In this document: piece after piece, positions 23,371-35,572 of the stretch
Layout: every line of letters begins with the position of its first letter
How positions within the stretch are numbered: position 1 is the stretch's first letter
Origin: Anoplopoma fimbria
Lineage: Eukaryota > Chordata > Actinopteri > Perciformes > Anoplopomatidae
NCBI RefSeq assembly: GCF_027596085.1
Contig: NC_072472.1
Coordinates: forward strand, 7,607,451 to 7,671,450
DNA length: 64,000 nt
Direction: 5' to 3'
Notes under the pieces: generated by a model
What the model was told of the DNA's origin: nothing
Databases searched by the model: none
Seen by the model: only the letters and a program-made list of their open reading frames with translations
Made by a program: the position numbers and the translations under genes

Positions 23371-23760
23371 CATTTATATCTGCAGTTCACCTTTGAGCCA
23401 CATGACGGGTCTGAATGCTCACACTGTTCTGACAATTGTTGCCGAGTTATAACCGTTGAAAGGTTGGTTTACATTTGTTTAACTGATGAGAGGAAATCAA
23501 ATGAATGATATTGCTTGTTAACTCCGCCCCTTTTGGTCTCATTTATAGATTATTTAACGTTTATTTTAATGTGTATATGTTTTAATAACTAGCATAGAAA
23601 TGTATTTATCAACAAAATCTCTTTGAAATGGCTGGTTTATATATATATTCAAGATAGTATAAATTGACACAGAAATGGTAGTAAAAATGGTGAGTAACTT
23701 CCATTTACGCACAAATTTGCTCTTCTCACAATTCAAATATAAGGTATGTTGTTAATTGGT
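23371..23760 (+). repeat. Diverged ~400-bp dispersed repeat, copy 1
   Basis: Aligns in the same order and orientation with 35158-35572. Shared blocks include CACCTTTGAGCCACA, TCTGAATG/CCTGAATG, TGTTCTGA-AATTG, GAAATCAAA-GAATGA, AACTCC, CTCTTTGAAATGGCTGGTTTA versus CTCTTCAAAATGGCTAGTTTA, and TGGTAGTAAAAATGG. Non-coding. It is either an unnamed interspersed repeat or an old local duplication. Confidence 0.75.
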
Positions 23761-24389
23761 TTGCAAAGGTTTGTAACTTTTCAAAAAATGGGTCCACAGA
23801 ATAAAAGTTTGGGAAAAACAATTGATTAAGAGTGAAAACTAAACTGACGATTGAAAAAAGGTTTGAATTGTATTCTTTCTTCACTTAAAGCTAGTTTTAA
23901 AAAAAAATTCCAACATGATTTATAGTTAAACCGTGATTTAATCTGGTTTTAAGACTGATTTAAGACTTAGTCCACAAATAGAGGCATTACAGGATTAATA
24001 TGCTTCAAAATGTCTACTTATTTTACAGTGTCATTGAGAACCATTTACACCCTCTGAGGTCTTTAAATATATATACACTAAATCTCATGGCTGTGTTAGA
24101 TGGACTGACCAACACCATGACATGACTCATTTATTTACACAGTCATCTATAGACCCCTTATGCTCACAGGTCAGGTCAAGTCAAAGAAGAATCCTAACCC
24201 CAACTCTACCTGTAATGTCTGGTGAGCAGTAGAGGCTGGAACAGTAAAACAACAGCATATGACTCAAACGTAGCGTGGTGGAAGTTTAACAAGTGTCATC
24301 GTCCCCAGAAGTCAGTGCATAACCTCAATCCACCACCTGGTAGAAATGCCACATCAGGCCAGTGTCTTACAGAGAGGCAAGACAAACAG

Positions 24390-24390
<1 letters not shown>
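23761..24390. other. AT-rich non-coding stretch
   Basis: No gene or repeat family recognised before the (CA)n array. Confidence 0.5.

Positions 24391-24460
<70 letters not shown>
24391..24460 (+). repeat. (CA)35 microsatellite
   Basis: A pure 70-bp CA array; overlapping frames are Thr-His/Cys-Val artefacts. Confidence 0.98.
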
Positions 24461-24464
<4 letters not shown>

Positions 24465-27400
24465 ACAGAGGCAAACACAGCGAGCCAAAATCACACTCTC
24501 ACAGATAGCAACTGATGTAGGAGGTAGTAGGTTCCCACTGTCCTGTTTCTGCATTACTAGAGAGCTAGACGGCACAAGTGTCGGTCACATGACAATGACA
24601 ATAGAATGCAATGTGTTTCAATTTGGAGGTTTCCACAGTCAGTGCTTCCCTTATCTTAAGGTGGGGCTTATTCCAGAGAATGAAACCCTCCGCTGCCTGC
24701 AGACTTTTTGATTTTCTGGGAAGTATATGGTAACCACCGTCCTGTGATCTGAGGCCAAGACGGATTAAGTGATGGATGACGAGAGTATTAATAATGTGGT
24801 GCGAGCCCACGATGAGGGAACGTTCTTATTTGTGGGAAAAATTCTGACAGCAGCATTTTCTTTGAAGTACACGCACTAGTAGAGATTGCGCCACTTGTGC
24901 ATGCAAATCTGTTAATTATTGGGTGAGGTAAGGACAGTTAGGGTTGGGGGTGGTGAATGAGAGTTGGTGAAAGAGGGATGAGAGGGATCCAGAAGTGGGA
25001 AGAAATGGGGGTCAGGCAGGAGAGGATGAGTGGAGGTTCCAATGGGGATGCGTGATGGGCATAGGCCAGGAGGTGTTGTCGAGAGGAACCCAAGGTTTGA
25101 GGTTCGGGTTGGGGTCAACTTTCTCGATGAGGCTTCATCGGTTCATCATCCCCCATGTGGTGGTTCCTGTAATGAAAGAGAAGGAGGTGAGGAGGCCGAC
25201 AAGAGGTATGTGTCTCACCGGAGTGTTCAGGCATCCAACTGGAACAGTTCACAGAAGAGCTGTTAAAGTTAAACATCAGCCAAAATGGAAAGTCTTTCTT
25301 TAGGAGTCATACAACAGAGAAGAAATTCGGTTAAACGGCTCCACTTCCTACACCTACCAAGTGCATTTCCCACTTTTACCGCCGCGTCATCACTGGGGGT
25401 AACGTGGCAGCAATCTTGTCATTTGAGACTAGTGAATCTGTACATAAATAGCCACAGGAAACGGAATTTAAGTGAGAGTTGTCATTTGTGTTGCGAAGAC
25501 ATATAGCACAGTAGCTCATCTAGATTACCATTCATTATCAAAGTAGAGAGCCAGCTGGTTAAAGTTCGAGTGAAACAGAACTTAGAGCATCTTTAGCCAC
25601 TGTACTGCAAAGTATTCCCAGTGAGATGGAATATTTGAGTAGTGTACAGTTACATAAGGGTTTAAATCAAATCCTTTGCATTTGTTTGGACTGCAAAAAC
25701 GTGGGCGGGCTACGAATGTGTCACAGGCGCGATACAGATTGGATTTTGATATATAACAATATGAAGAAATTGATAATTTGTTTGCATTCATCGCTGAATG
25801 GGTTTTATTATATGACCCTGGATGTGACGTCAATTGGTTAAAGAAGGCATAAAGTTTGTGAACACAATCACGCGTTGGTTGACATACAGTAGTCACCCCA
25901 ATCTTCCTTTAACGTTGAACAACAATGCAATGCAGGTTTAACTGTGCACGGATGGTAATAGCCAAGGACCTCACAACACCCTCTTGCAGCTGTCAACATT
26001 GTAGATGGTAGCAGTCAAAGTGTGAGTCTGCATTGCCATTGTGATCAACAAAAGCTGCTCCACTGACCCTGCCCCATTTGTGACCAGCACTGCTTTTCAG
26101 TGTGCAAAAATCTCTCTCTATATATATATATATATTTTTTTTTTTTCAATTTTTTTTTTTCTCATAATATTGCAAGTTGGATTCAGCTATTTTTCAAATG
26201 TTGATGTTGCAGCTGTACTAGTGTGGAGATGCAAAGTGAGAAAAAGAAGCCAGTCTGTGTTTAATGTGACAGCGAGTAGATAATTGTGCACATTTATGTA
26301 AATGGTACAGTGCAGCAAAAACTAATTGTGACATTGTGTTTGGCGTTGCCGTGAGACAGACGGCTGGCGGACAGGAGGAGAGGGAGAGGGATACAGTGAG
26401 AAGAAACAGAAGATGTATTGCTCAAAATGTTATACCAAACCTTCAGACAATTTTTAGGAAGCTATTGCCGTTTGCTGATGACACTTTATTTTATTTTGTC
26501 AACTTTTCAAAATATTGTCAAGTCAAAATCAGTAGTTGATCCAACTTAATAAGAGAAGTAGACCGAGAGGAGGAAATAGTGGTTGTGTTTTGAAACCCAG
26601 TATACACTTCAAACTCTGTAAGACAAGTGTTTTGGAGAAGTCAACAAGTGTTCAGAAATAAAGAGCTTTTTCATTTTTAACATCCTTCAATGAATAAAGA
26701 AAGGCACTAACACAAGTCGGTACTCCTGCTATTTAGAAAAAAAACGAATGTTCTATTTTTTAAATTTAATAAAGGGTTTGAGCTTGAGTGTTTATTATTG
26801 TTCTCTAGTGACTTGTTAGTTAGTTTCTCTGTTTATTTTGTGTGCTTCCTGTTCATGCGATTTATTTTTCCCTTGTATTTTTCTAAATTGTTTTATCTTA
26901 GTTTTGTTTCTTTTTTCCCTTTTTGGTCCTTATTTGTTTTTCTCAGTAAGTGGAGGGGCAGTCTGTTGTAACCTCCTTTCACTTTTCATTTATTTTCTTC
27001 TCCATTATTACATTTTTTATGAGATCCTATGTTTGTGCAAATAAAATAAAATAAATGTAAAATTAAATAAGATAAAAGTGAAATTTACATATACTGAAGC
27101 CTTGCTTTTTTTTCAGAACCTTCTAATGCCGTCTCCTCCGATAGCTGTGGATTATGCAGTTCATTGACATTCTCTCCAGTTGATTGTGATTTCCTATTCA
27201 GCCCTTTGATGCCGGCCAGATTTAAACATTCTGTTTGTGAACCGTCCATACCTTTGGTCTGTCGAGAGCTTGGCAGGATCGGAGGCTGACAAGCCAAGCA
27301 ATAGTCACCTCCCCCTGAAAAGAGCCAGGGGTGGTGTGAGGTTCGCCCTGTTCAAAGCACCACTCTCCTCCTTCATCGTTATGTGTGATGATGCCAGTGT

Positions 27401-27800
27401 CCTGATATGAATGGAAAAGCATCTTCAGTAGGGTTGAAGTCTTTATATACATGACTTTATTCTTTGAAGTGTCTTTATGCTGCAGGATGGGTGTTCCCTT
27501 ATGTGTTCAGATACTTAAATGTCCTGAAGTTAAGGTTAAATGCAATTAGGTTGAGCTCATAATTTGGGGGGGTATTATCAGAAAGCAAATATACACAAGT
27601 CCTGCATTCTCCTCATGATAAATATTCATGCCAGTCAACCTAATGTGAGCTGAATCCCTCGGGCTCAGTAAGTTTTTTTGAGCAATTTTATCCTTTGGCT
27701 TTGTTTCATCCACGGTGGTGTTTTTTTTTCATGGATATTTCCCAGTATTTCAAGTAATTGCATGCGTGTACTCTTGGGAACAGGGTTAAAAGGGTAACAA
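24461..27800. other. Non-coding stretch
   Basis: No gene supported. A TA/T-rich low-complexity stretch lies at 26115-26162 and a T-rich pyrimidine stretch at 26830-27040. At 27116 a TTTTTTTTCAG acceptor-like site precedes a GC-richer 58-codon open stretch with no recognisable product. Confidence 0.4.
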
Positions 27801-27808
27801 CCCCCCCC

Positions 27809-27896
<88 letters not shown>
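27801..27896 (+). repeat. C10-(CA)43 microsatellite
   Basis: Ten C run directly into a pure CA array ending at 27896, one of the two longest CA arrays in the window. Confidence 0.98.
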
Positions 27897-27898
<2 letters not shown>

Positions 27899-27970
27899 TG
27901 TTAGACAGGTTAAGCAGTACACCCCTTTGAAGGATTGCTTTTAAAATAATTTCTGCCCACTTTTAAGAGA

Positions 27971-27990
27971 TTTTTTTTTTTTTTTTTTTT
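27971..27990 (+). repeat. Poly-T (20 bp)
   Basis: Uninterrupted T run. Confidence 0.9.
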
Positions 27991-29734
27991 AAAACACCAC
28001 GGGTTGACAGCAGACATGATAAGAACTTTAAGGAGATTACTTCTATAGATTTTTGGAGGATGACAGTAAAAGAAAAAAATAGTGAAAAGTTACGTGTTAT
28101 AATAACCCGTATTATGGGCGAGAAAGTCCATTAAGGGTGGGTGGCTGCTTCGGTGTGTGGCTGGGAGGTCAAACAATGGGAAACCAAAAGAAGACTTTGA
28201 CTTTACGCTTCTTACGTAATGTTGTTATGCTAACGTTACATAACTATGTCCACTAAGGGTGGTTTTTATTCATTATACTGATGTATTATATTAACAGAAA
28301 CTACGATTTCTTTTTTCTTACCTTAATTAAGTAGTTTTTGGTGCCTAAACCGATCCAATCGTTTTAGAATGATAACCGAACGGCATTGTCCATTTCTGCA
28401 TGCTTGATATGAGGGTTATATGAAACATATGTTTGGTTCAGAAATGTCAACATTCAACATATGTGTGGTTTGAATTGTTCAGGTGACTGGGTTGGATGCT
28501 GTGGGTTTTCGTCACCAGCAGAGGTGAAAAGGCAAAGTTGAGTCTATTTCAGGTCTTATTTATTGACCATTTTAGTTGTATTTCCATCCCTTTTACAATA
28601 ACCAGGGACAGGTAGGTTTAGTTATTTTATTGCTTTATTGATTTTAATGAAAACCTTATTGGCCTCAACCTTTCCTGTTTGCAGGAAGCATTTTTTACAC
28701 ACACTTTAAATGTCAAAAGAAAGAAATAGGAGTTCTGCAAGGAAAAACAAACAAAGGGAGAGCACCTGGGAAGTTTCCACATCAGTGTGTAAGAGCTGTC
28801 ATAGGAACAGTTGGTGCCTGCTGTCACGGCAAACGTCTGTCCTGTCATTTATGGAACCTGCTCCATGATGATAGCACCTTGTGTGGTAGCAAGTTGATAG
28901 CATTTATTAATTATCGAAATCTAATTTCAGGGTGTTTTGTTTTTGTAACACGAGAATAATATTGCTATTATAAATCATGATACAGCCCTCATTAAAAGCT
29001 GGGTCAGTCAGTTTGGCTCATTGCCTCTTCTGATGCTCGGACGAACAATGAGCAACAGCCTTGCAGGTAGAAAATAAAAAAAGAATGAGTCGAGATTTAT
29101 TTGTTGTTTTTTTATCATTGTAGCAACCTGTTATTTGGTGGGTTCGTCAACAATGACATGACACATTCAAATTGGATTCACTCAAGAACACATTATTATG
29201 GCAGCACAGACAAGGGTTTGTGAAGCTGATTTGACTGTAGTTTAATCAAATGTCTAATATTGACAGAAACTGCATCGTGAGTTTTAGCTGCACTTATGTA
29301 GCCTTTTGCAACATCAAGGTGGCCTCATGATTATTAAATACTTTATGTAAGAGGTGCAATTTAATGTCCCACAGGCATTCTGCTGTTGGTCCCCACCTAT
29401 TTAGCTGTGTCCTTCCTGGTCTTAGGTATGTGCTGTGGGAGGGCCCTCACTACTGATCTTTTGTTTAATGTAGTGGTCAGAGTTAAAACTGAGATATAGG
29501 TCTATGTGAGTGCAGAAAACTAGCTATTGTAGTCATTTGGCCACTCCATTGTGTTCATGGATACCATCCATTATGTAAAAGTTCACACTGGTTTAGCTGA
29601 CTGATTAGCTCCTTGGTAAAAGATGCTAAGCGCAAACGACAGTTGACAACAGATGTCATAATCGTAGTGATAAGCAGAGGGAGGATAGTTAGCCATTTTC
29701 CTTTTCTAGGTTTTTTTTCATTGTGTAAGATCTA
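27991..29734. other. Non-coding stretch
   Basis: Nothing recognised; short frames only. Confidence 0.5.
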
Positions 29735-30080
29735 CTGCTGCCCTACATCAGCAGCTGGTCTCTGAGGCCCTCTGATCAGGGTGTGTTGGTTGTTCCTCAC
29801 TCCAGCCCAAGACAAAGGCAGACTGTGCTTTTTAGGTTGTAGCTCCTAAAAATTTGAAGTTCCTCCCATTGGGACATAAGATCTGCGGACACAGTGGACA
29901 CCTTTAAAAAGTAGCTTAAGACCCATTTATTCAGACTTGGTAGTGTCGACCATGTCTTAAGCAGTGCATTTCATGTAAGTTTTTATGTCTTTTACTTGCT
30001 ATTTTCTCTTTTGCTGTGAGCCACTGTGTAACGTCTACTATTTAAAGGTGCAGTATAAATAGACATATCATTATTATAAT
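29735..30080 (+). mobile_element. 5'-truncated L2-like LINE relic (3' end)
   Basis: The segment contains the last ~57 codons of an L2-type ORF2 (separate entry) followed by a 3' UTR with a tail ending AAAGGTGCAGTATAAATAG and an A/T-rich TCATTATTATAA end. L2-clade elements in fish end in a similar ...GCTATATAAATA plus short tandem tail. Everything upstream of the C-terminus is absent, as expected from 5' truncation at reverse transcription. No target-site duplication was identified. The 5' boundary is approximate. Confidence 0.7.
29771..29941 (+). pseudogene. L2-like LINE ORF2 C-terminal fragment, broken by stops
   Basis: One frame reads SDQGVLVVPHSSPRQRQTVL, then FRL, stop, four codons, stop, SSSHWDIRSADTVDTFKK, stop and LKTHLFRLG. 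The order DQ-x-LVVP, then IRSA, then TFKK-x-LKTHLF is the conserved C-terminus of L2-clade reverse-transcriptase ORFs. Three in-frame stops show it is long dead. The reverse transcriptase and endonuclease parts are missing. Confidence 0.7.
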
Positions 30081-32990
30081 TACTTTTTTGACGGCAAATT
30101 AATTATATCAATCATGCAGCCTTCATTCATTTCCATTAGAACTTAATCAAAGTTCTGATAGGTTGCACTTTATATTGAACATTTCCTATGTATTTCTTTA
30201 TTCTTAGACAACCAAAGCCATGGTAGTTCATGAAGTGATGCCAAGGATTTTGAGACAAAAGGATATTGAAAATATAAAGTATACATCAAATAATTCCAAG
30301 CAATGTAATGTTGTCTTAGCTAACAGTTTTTACTTTTCAGAACTTAATGTTGTTGGTTGAAGAGGCCTTGGCACATGTCAATACCTCCAATTAATATGTT
30401 CGAGAAAAACTGTATTGCACCATGAAATGTTTCTTTGCTTTACATTCAAGGAGAAAAATGACTCACGATGTGCTTTTGAAATGTTTGTCAGCTTTTTATA
30501 TCCGTCAAACCTCATGAGGAGTAAAGTAAGGGTGAATAAGTGCCATGAATTGATTTCCTGCCTCTTTTTGTCTTTTAGTAATGCGCAGCTTCCCTCTAAA
30601 CTCTGTAACCAAAATATGACACACCTGCTGCCAAGTGAACTGCAGAACATAAAAGCAAAAAAAAAATCCACCCTCGGATAATGTTAGTGCAACATTTTTA
30701 ATCTAAAAAGAAGTTATAACTCTTTGATACCGAGGGCGTGACCTCTGCCTTTGATGTTTGCCACAGTCAAACTGAGAATATCTTGATGCAGAGTCACATT
30801 GTCATCAGTGTTCGGCTTTGCTACACAGCAAACAGATAATGGAGCCATACTGATAGTGTTTTAATGCGAATCAGAAACGGTACCACTTTAGCTCCTCTAT
30901 GTTTTTTAGCAGCCATCAGTGGTGTTTCCAAATCCACCAAAAAGATTATATTCAGGATTATGTTTTAAAGTTACAATTCTTCTGAATTTCTTCATACAGT
31001 ATCATGATCAACAACAGAATCAATGAACAATTACGTTAATATAAATGATATATGATTTGCGGTAAATGAGCTAAATCATGCTAAAACACTGGTAGATGAA
31101 AACAAACATAATTAGACAAAATTTGAGAACTATAACAGTTAAAATTTTTTAAAAAGAAGACATTTGTAACATAGATTAAAATAACGGAGGGATTAGTGTT
31201 GTAAATATTACAAAACCAGGATGCAAAAAACAGGAGTGGAGATAACAAATTACATTTACTCTGGTTACTTTATTGTCTTTAAGTCTTTTTTGTGTACAAC
31301 AATGCAATATAACAAAGAATTATACGTAATAATGTCAATGTTGGTTAAGGTTAGAAGAATAAGGGTTAAAAAAGGTTGCCTATCTTAAATAATTAGGTGT
31401 TTTAATAAACCAACCGCTGAGTAGACATACAAATCAAACATAAATCAGCAAATGAAAAATGTAGATTCAAATAACTGAGTGATTAATGATGAGTAATATA
31501 AGACTAGCCGGCAAAAGCCTTTTCTTATCATTCACTTTATTATATAGCTATATTTGATGGAAAGACAAACCTTCACAAACAGCCCTCGCAAATGACCCTG
31601 AATCTGTCATTAAAATATGTTTTGAGTCAAGTTGAACAACATTAATTTTATACCTCGTAAAACAGTTTGAAAAATAGCTCTGGATGTTAGAAGGCACCAC
31701 ATTTTGTGCTCTGAATCTAGATCATGCTCCTCAGAGTCTCTTGTGGTGTTCGAAACAAATGAGGAGGAACGCAATCAGCTCAAAACTGCTTTCAGATTAA
31801 AGCAAGTCCCCACAGATGGGATCAGCAGTGTACAATTTGACCCCTGAACCCATAATAACGCTCGAAATCACCCTCTGTAATCGACTACAAGGCCTGACAG
31901 TATGTTGGATCAGCGAAGCTCTCCAGGAGAGTCACCACAAGGGCTCTTCACTTAATGAAATCTCTCAGCTTTCTTATTGATTTGCCTCAGGTACTTTGCA
32001 GTTGTGTGCAAAACAGGGTTTATTTGATTTGGAGCAAACACAACAATGTACATCTTTTTCCCTTGAGTGTGGAGCATGGGTGTTCTTTCCCATCCATTGC
32101 GATTTTCTACAATGTTCAAGTGTTACCGTGCACAGATTAAGAATAAATACGAAATCAAGTTTGCTGAAATCTGACAGATTGATCAATAAGGTAAAGCTTT
32201 TATCTGCAAATTGGGAGCAATCCAGGACAACCTGAATCGGATTTCTCGGTCAACAAACTTTTAGTATTAAATCGTTGCATCAGATGAAGTTATTTCTTGA
32301 AGCATGCAAGTAGGGCTGCATAATATTTTTAAATGTCATGTGATTGTATGTTTTCCTCTGTTTTTTTTGTCCGTGTTCCATTGCACACATAAATATTTGA
32401 TATGTTTGTCTGTGGACATTAGAGTACATTTTAAAGATAAAGGAAATCCCATGAATCCAGAACATAGCGCTGTTTTACTTTATTGTTTTTTTTTTTATTT
32501 TTTCTCTTCCATTGATATCATTTCTTATTCCCCTGACAACTTTATTCCCATTAATTGCCTTACTGAGAATGAGAAACTTACGCTTGTAGTCTGATTCTGC
32601 CCTTTAGGTTCTGGCGAAAAACATGTTAGACTTGAATTAGACTAACGGCGACACTGTTTCAGTAGAGAAAAACTACTTTGTCATTTATTTTGATCATGAT
32701 TCTGAAGTGTGAGACTATAGTTTAACCCATATACTGAACAAAAACACTTTATGTTTTGCACCAGTCAATTTTAAGGTCAGATGCCATTGAGTAGATACAC
32801 ACTTACTTATTATCAATAGTGTGTCAATATTAGAGTTGATGGCAATAATTAAGTTACATTTTTGTAAAAGAATGAATTGGTAGGTGAAGGGATAGTTCAA
32901 TATTTTAGGAGATTCGCTTATTTGCTTTCTGTCAAGCCAAGATGTGAGCGAACGAAAAACAGTCACAGTGTCGATTCACAGCATCACGGA
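30081..32990. other. AT-rich non-coding stretch
   Basis: No gene seen. At about 32311-32360 the words TAGGGCTGCATAATATT and ATGTGATTGTATG resemble the end of a common fish interspersed repeat that starts GGGCTGCACRAT; the match is short and weak. Confidence 0.4.
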
Positions 32991-33029
32991 GTCAGTGAGG
33001 GGTAGAAATGTGTGGCCCCATTTTGCCTA

Positions 33030-33660
33030 ATTAGAGACCGATACCAAAACCTGTGCTCACAGACCATATCTGACACCCCACTCTATACCTAGTGACCTGG
33101 GGCATAAGTATTGACAGTGCAGGCAGTGGGCTTGCTCTGGGGCCCGTGGGGTTAGGTGGGGCCATAGAGAAGGCTGGACCTCCAACATTGGATTCAATGA
33201 TCATATATTGTCATTATGCAACACAGGGTTGCACAACAAAATGCAATTGTAGCCCATTTGAAACAGAAGAAAACTTGACAAACAAAACAAAAACAGTAGT
33301 GAGTTCCTATAGTGCATTTTTTAAAATTTGCATCAGGAGGAACATAAACAGCAGCAACAAAAACAATTACAATCTCTGGGCAGATAATATGACCGACATC
33401 TTAACATAAAAATAGTCTGATCGGTACTCAGTATCTCAGTATTAGCCAAAACCCCAAAACCTTTTTGGATGCAACAACAAATTTGTGAAAACCTGAACAG
33501 GAATTTAATTCCCGTATATAATGTATGTAGTATACAAACGTAGAATTGAATTGAATTGAATAGATCGGCCCCATTGTCAACGATAACCATTAAAGCTATT
33601 TGAGTCAGTATCGGCCTAATATCGATATCGGTGAATGTCGTGAAATCTTTACGCCATTAC
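33030..33660. repeat. Degenerate interspersed repeat with GATATCGG-type words
   Basis: ACCGATACCAAAACC (about 33040), GATCGGTACTCAGTATCTCAG (about 33419), GATCGGCCCCATTGTCAACGAT and GTATCGGCCTAATATCGATATCGG (about 33610-33632) match the CGATAC/CGGTATCGG-rich text of a fish repeat family. About 300 bp of different, GC-richer sequence (33092-33400) sits in the middle and could be a nested insertion. The family cannot be named by eye. Confidence 0.35.
33543..33561 (+). repeat. (GAATT)n short tandem repeat
   Basis: Four GAATT units. Confidence 0.85.
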
Positions 33661-34569
33661 CAAAGACACACTTAAGTGTTAGGTGAACGGATAAATTGTT
33701 GTTCAAGAAATACTTCCAGTATGTAATTCCATCACTAAACAACACATTCTTCTACATTTCTGTTTGTGTACTAATTCAGGCCGTTAACATACAGCATACG
33801 TAGCTATACCTAAAAAAATGAATGAGCTGTAATTGGTGGATATCCCAAGAAATAACTTAAATGTAATCAATGTAATCATAAACCAAGAAATATAAAAGAC
33901 CAAAAAAACCCAAAGGTCAAACTCGGGTCAAACTAAAAATGGTCTTACAACCTTGAGGGTGATTTTCATGCCCTGTGTGAAATGACAACTCAACGTTGAA
34001 TTATTTGTCAAGTAACTGATGAACTTAAGTAACGTCACTTCTGAAGTCATTTTAAACTTAACGAAGTAGTTTTGTTGCCTTGAGTTGCCTAAATGTTCTT
34101 CTTTGAAGCTGAAAGTTCATCAGGAAAAGAATGTATGCATGTAACAGGCTGATATTGACACATGAGGATACGCTGACTCATTGAACACGCTTTATCACTC
34201 ATTTAACATTTCCTAATTTAGGGGGAAGTTTCATGCTGGAGCTAGGAAATCAAATACCTTTCATCAGCTGTGTGCATCCCTTCTTTCAACACGTCTAATG
34301 GTTGTGAAAAAAAAATGTGCCAACAGACATGGCAGCCTGTCAGGTGGCAGCTGTGGATTTGAAAAGCTGTTTGTTGCCTTTGGATCCGGGTTTCAGTGAA
34401 TGTGGTCCGTCTTCCACATGTATCGCTAAGGCTGACTTTGTGATCAAAATGACTGTAAATGAGGTTTGCCAGGGGGAGAAGAAGGTTACAGAAAGGTGAA
34501 TGTATTAGTTGCAGTATTTCTCAGTGAGCATAAAGCTTGATGGAGATAAAAAAAATAAAAAATAAGCTG
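33661..34569. other. AT-rich non-coding stretch
   Basis: Nothing recognised. Confidence 0.5.
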
Positions 34570-35110
34570 GCAGGCCACTATTTCCATTAGCATGCTCTCA
34601 GTGTTGCATCCCCTCTTTCCACAAAAGTACATATAGGCAGCTCAAAAAAGGCGCTAGATGTTGCCAAATGACACCAAATGCTGATTTGCATATCAATGTC
34701 TTTGCTACAGCCCCATGCACTCTGGAGAGGAAGGGGGCTTGATTACTGTAATGCAGGAGGCAGAGTGACCACTAGTAGATTACACAAATAGACAATCAGA
34801 GTTTATTATGTGTCCTTCAGGGTCAGAAGTAAAGCAGGAGCAACAAGGCCTCAGACTGTCATTAGCCTCACATTAATGATTCAAATTGTTCTTGGTAATT
34901 TTGTTAATTGCTCATCTATTTGGCAATGCGTACCATTAAAACCCAATGTTGGAGGAGATGAGAAAGGCCTTATGGTTTGTAATTGATTAGTACCTGACTG
35001 AGTCCTGGGTCAAAATTGACATCTGTGTTTCCAGCCGAGTTTCTACGAGCCCACATCTTATATTAATCCTCGAGACCAGTTATCTCCAAAGACTGGGTTT
35101 GGATCAGTCA
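34570..35110. promoter_or_regulatory. Candidate conserved enhancer block
   Basis: Repeat-free sequence with a POU octamer ATTTGCAT (34684-34691), several homeodomain TAAT cores (TTAATGATT, GGTAATTTTGTTAATTG near 34870-34910, TAATTGATTAG near 34980) and no open frame. Dense homeodomain/POU words in otherwise complex sequence are typical of vertebrate developmental enhancers. Conservation is not testable here. Confidence 0.25.
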
Positions 35111-35157
35111 GAGGAAATTTTATGAGAGCTGCCAAATAAATTTGCATTTTCTTTTCA

Positions 35158-35572
35158 ACATTAAATCCGCAGTACACCTTTGAGCCACAGGAGGAAGCCT
35201 GAATGTTTGCTTTGTTCTGATAATTGAAGCCTACTTATAACAGTAAATCAGATATGAAAGGCTAGTGCACATTCTGCTTCTCAAGTTGTTAAGCAGAAAT
35301 CAAAAGAATGAGACGGCTCGATAACTCCTCCTGAATGCATTGGTTTGGTTTAATACAAAAAGTGTTTTACATGAAAATATGTTTTCAATAACTCATGCAT
35401 TAAAGAAAGATTTTTTTTGTTTCAAAAGTATATCTCTTCAAAATGGCTAGTTTACCTATTTCAAGATAATACACGGTGATGAATCAAAGGTAGTAAAAAT
35501 GGTAAGGAACTTTCATTTATGCACAATTTTGCTCAAATCCGTTTATACATAAGGCATATTGTGAATTGCCCC
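35158..35572 (+). repeat. Diverged ~400-bp dispersed repeat, copy 2
   Basis: Same order of blocks as 23371-23760: CACCTTTGAGCCACA, CCTGAATG, TGTTCTGATAATTG, GAAATCAAAAGAATGA, AACTCC, AAAATGGCTAGTTTA, TTCAAGATA, GGTAGTAAAAATGGT, CATTTATGCACAA. Small indels throughout. Two copies in direct orientation about 11.8 kb apart. Confidence 0.75.

Noticed and set aside
24222..24711. Open frames through the (CA)35 array
   Set aside because: Thr-His and Cys-Val runs are microsatellite artefacts; the same applies to frames at 11.4, 18.5, 27.7, 38.6, 61.3 and 63.2 kb.
27116..27290. Acceptor-like TTTTTTTTCAG followed by a 58-codon open stretch
   Set aside because: No donor, no recognisable product; polypyrimidine-AG sites are common here.
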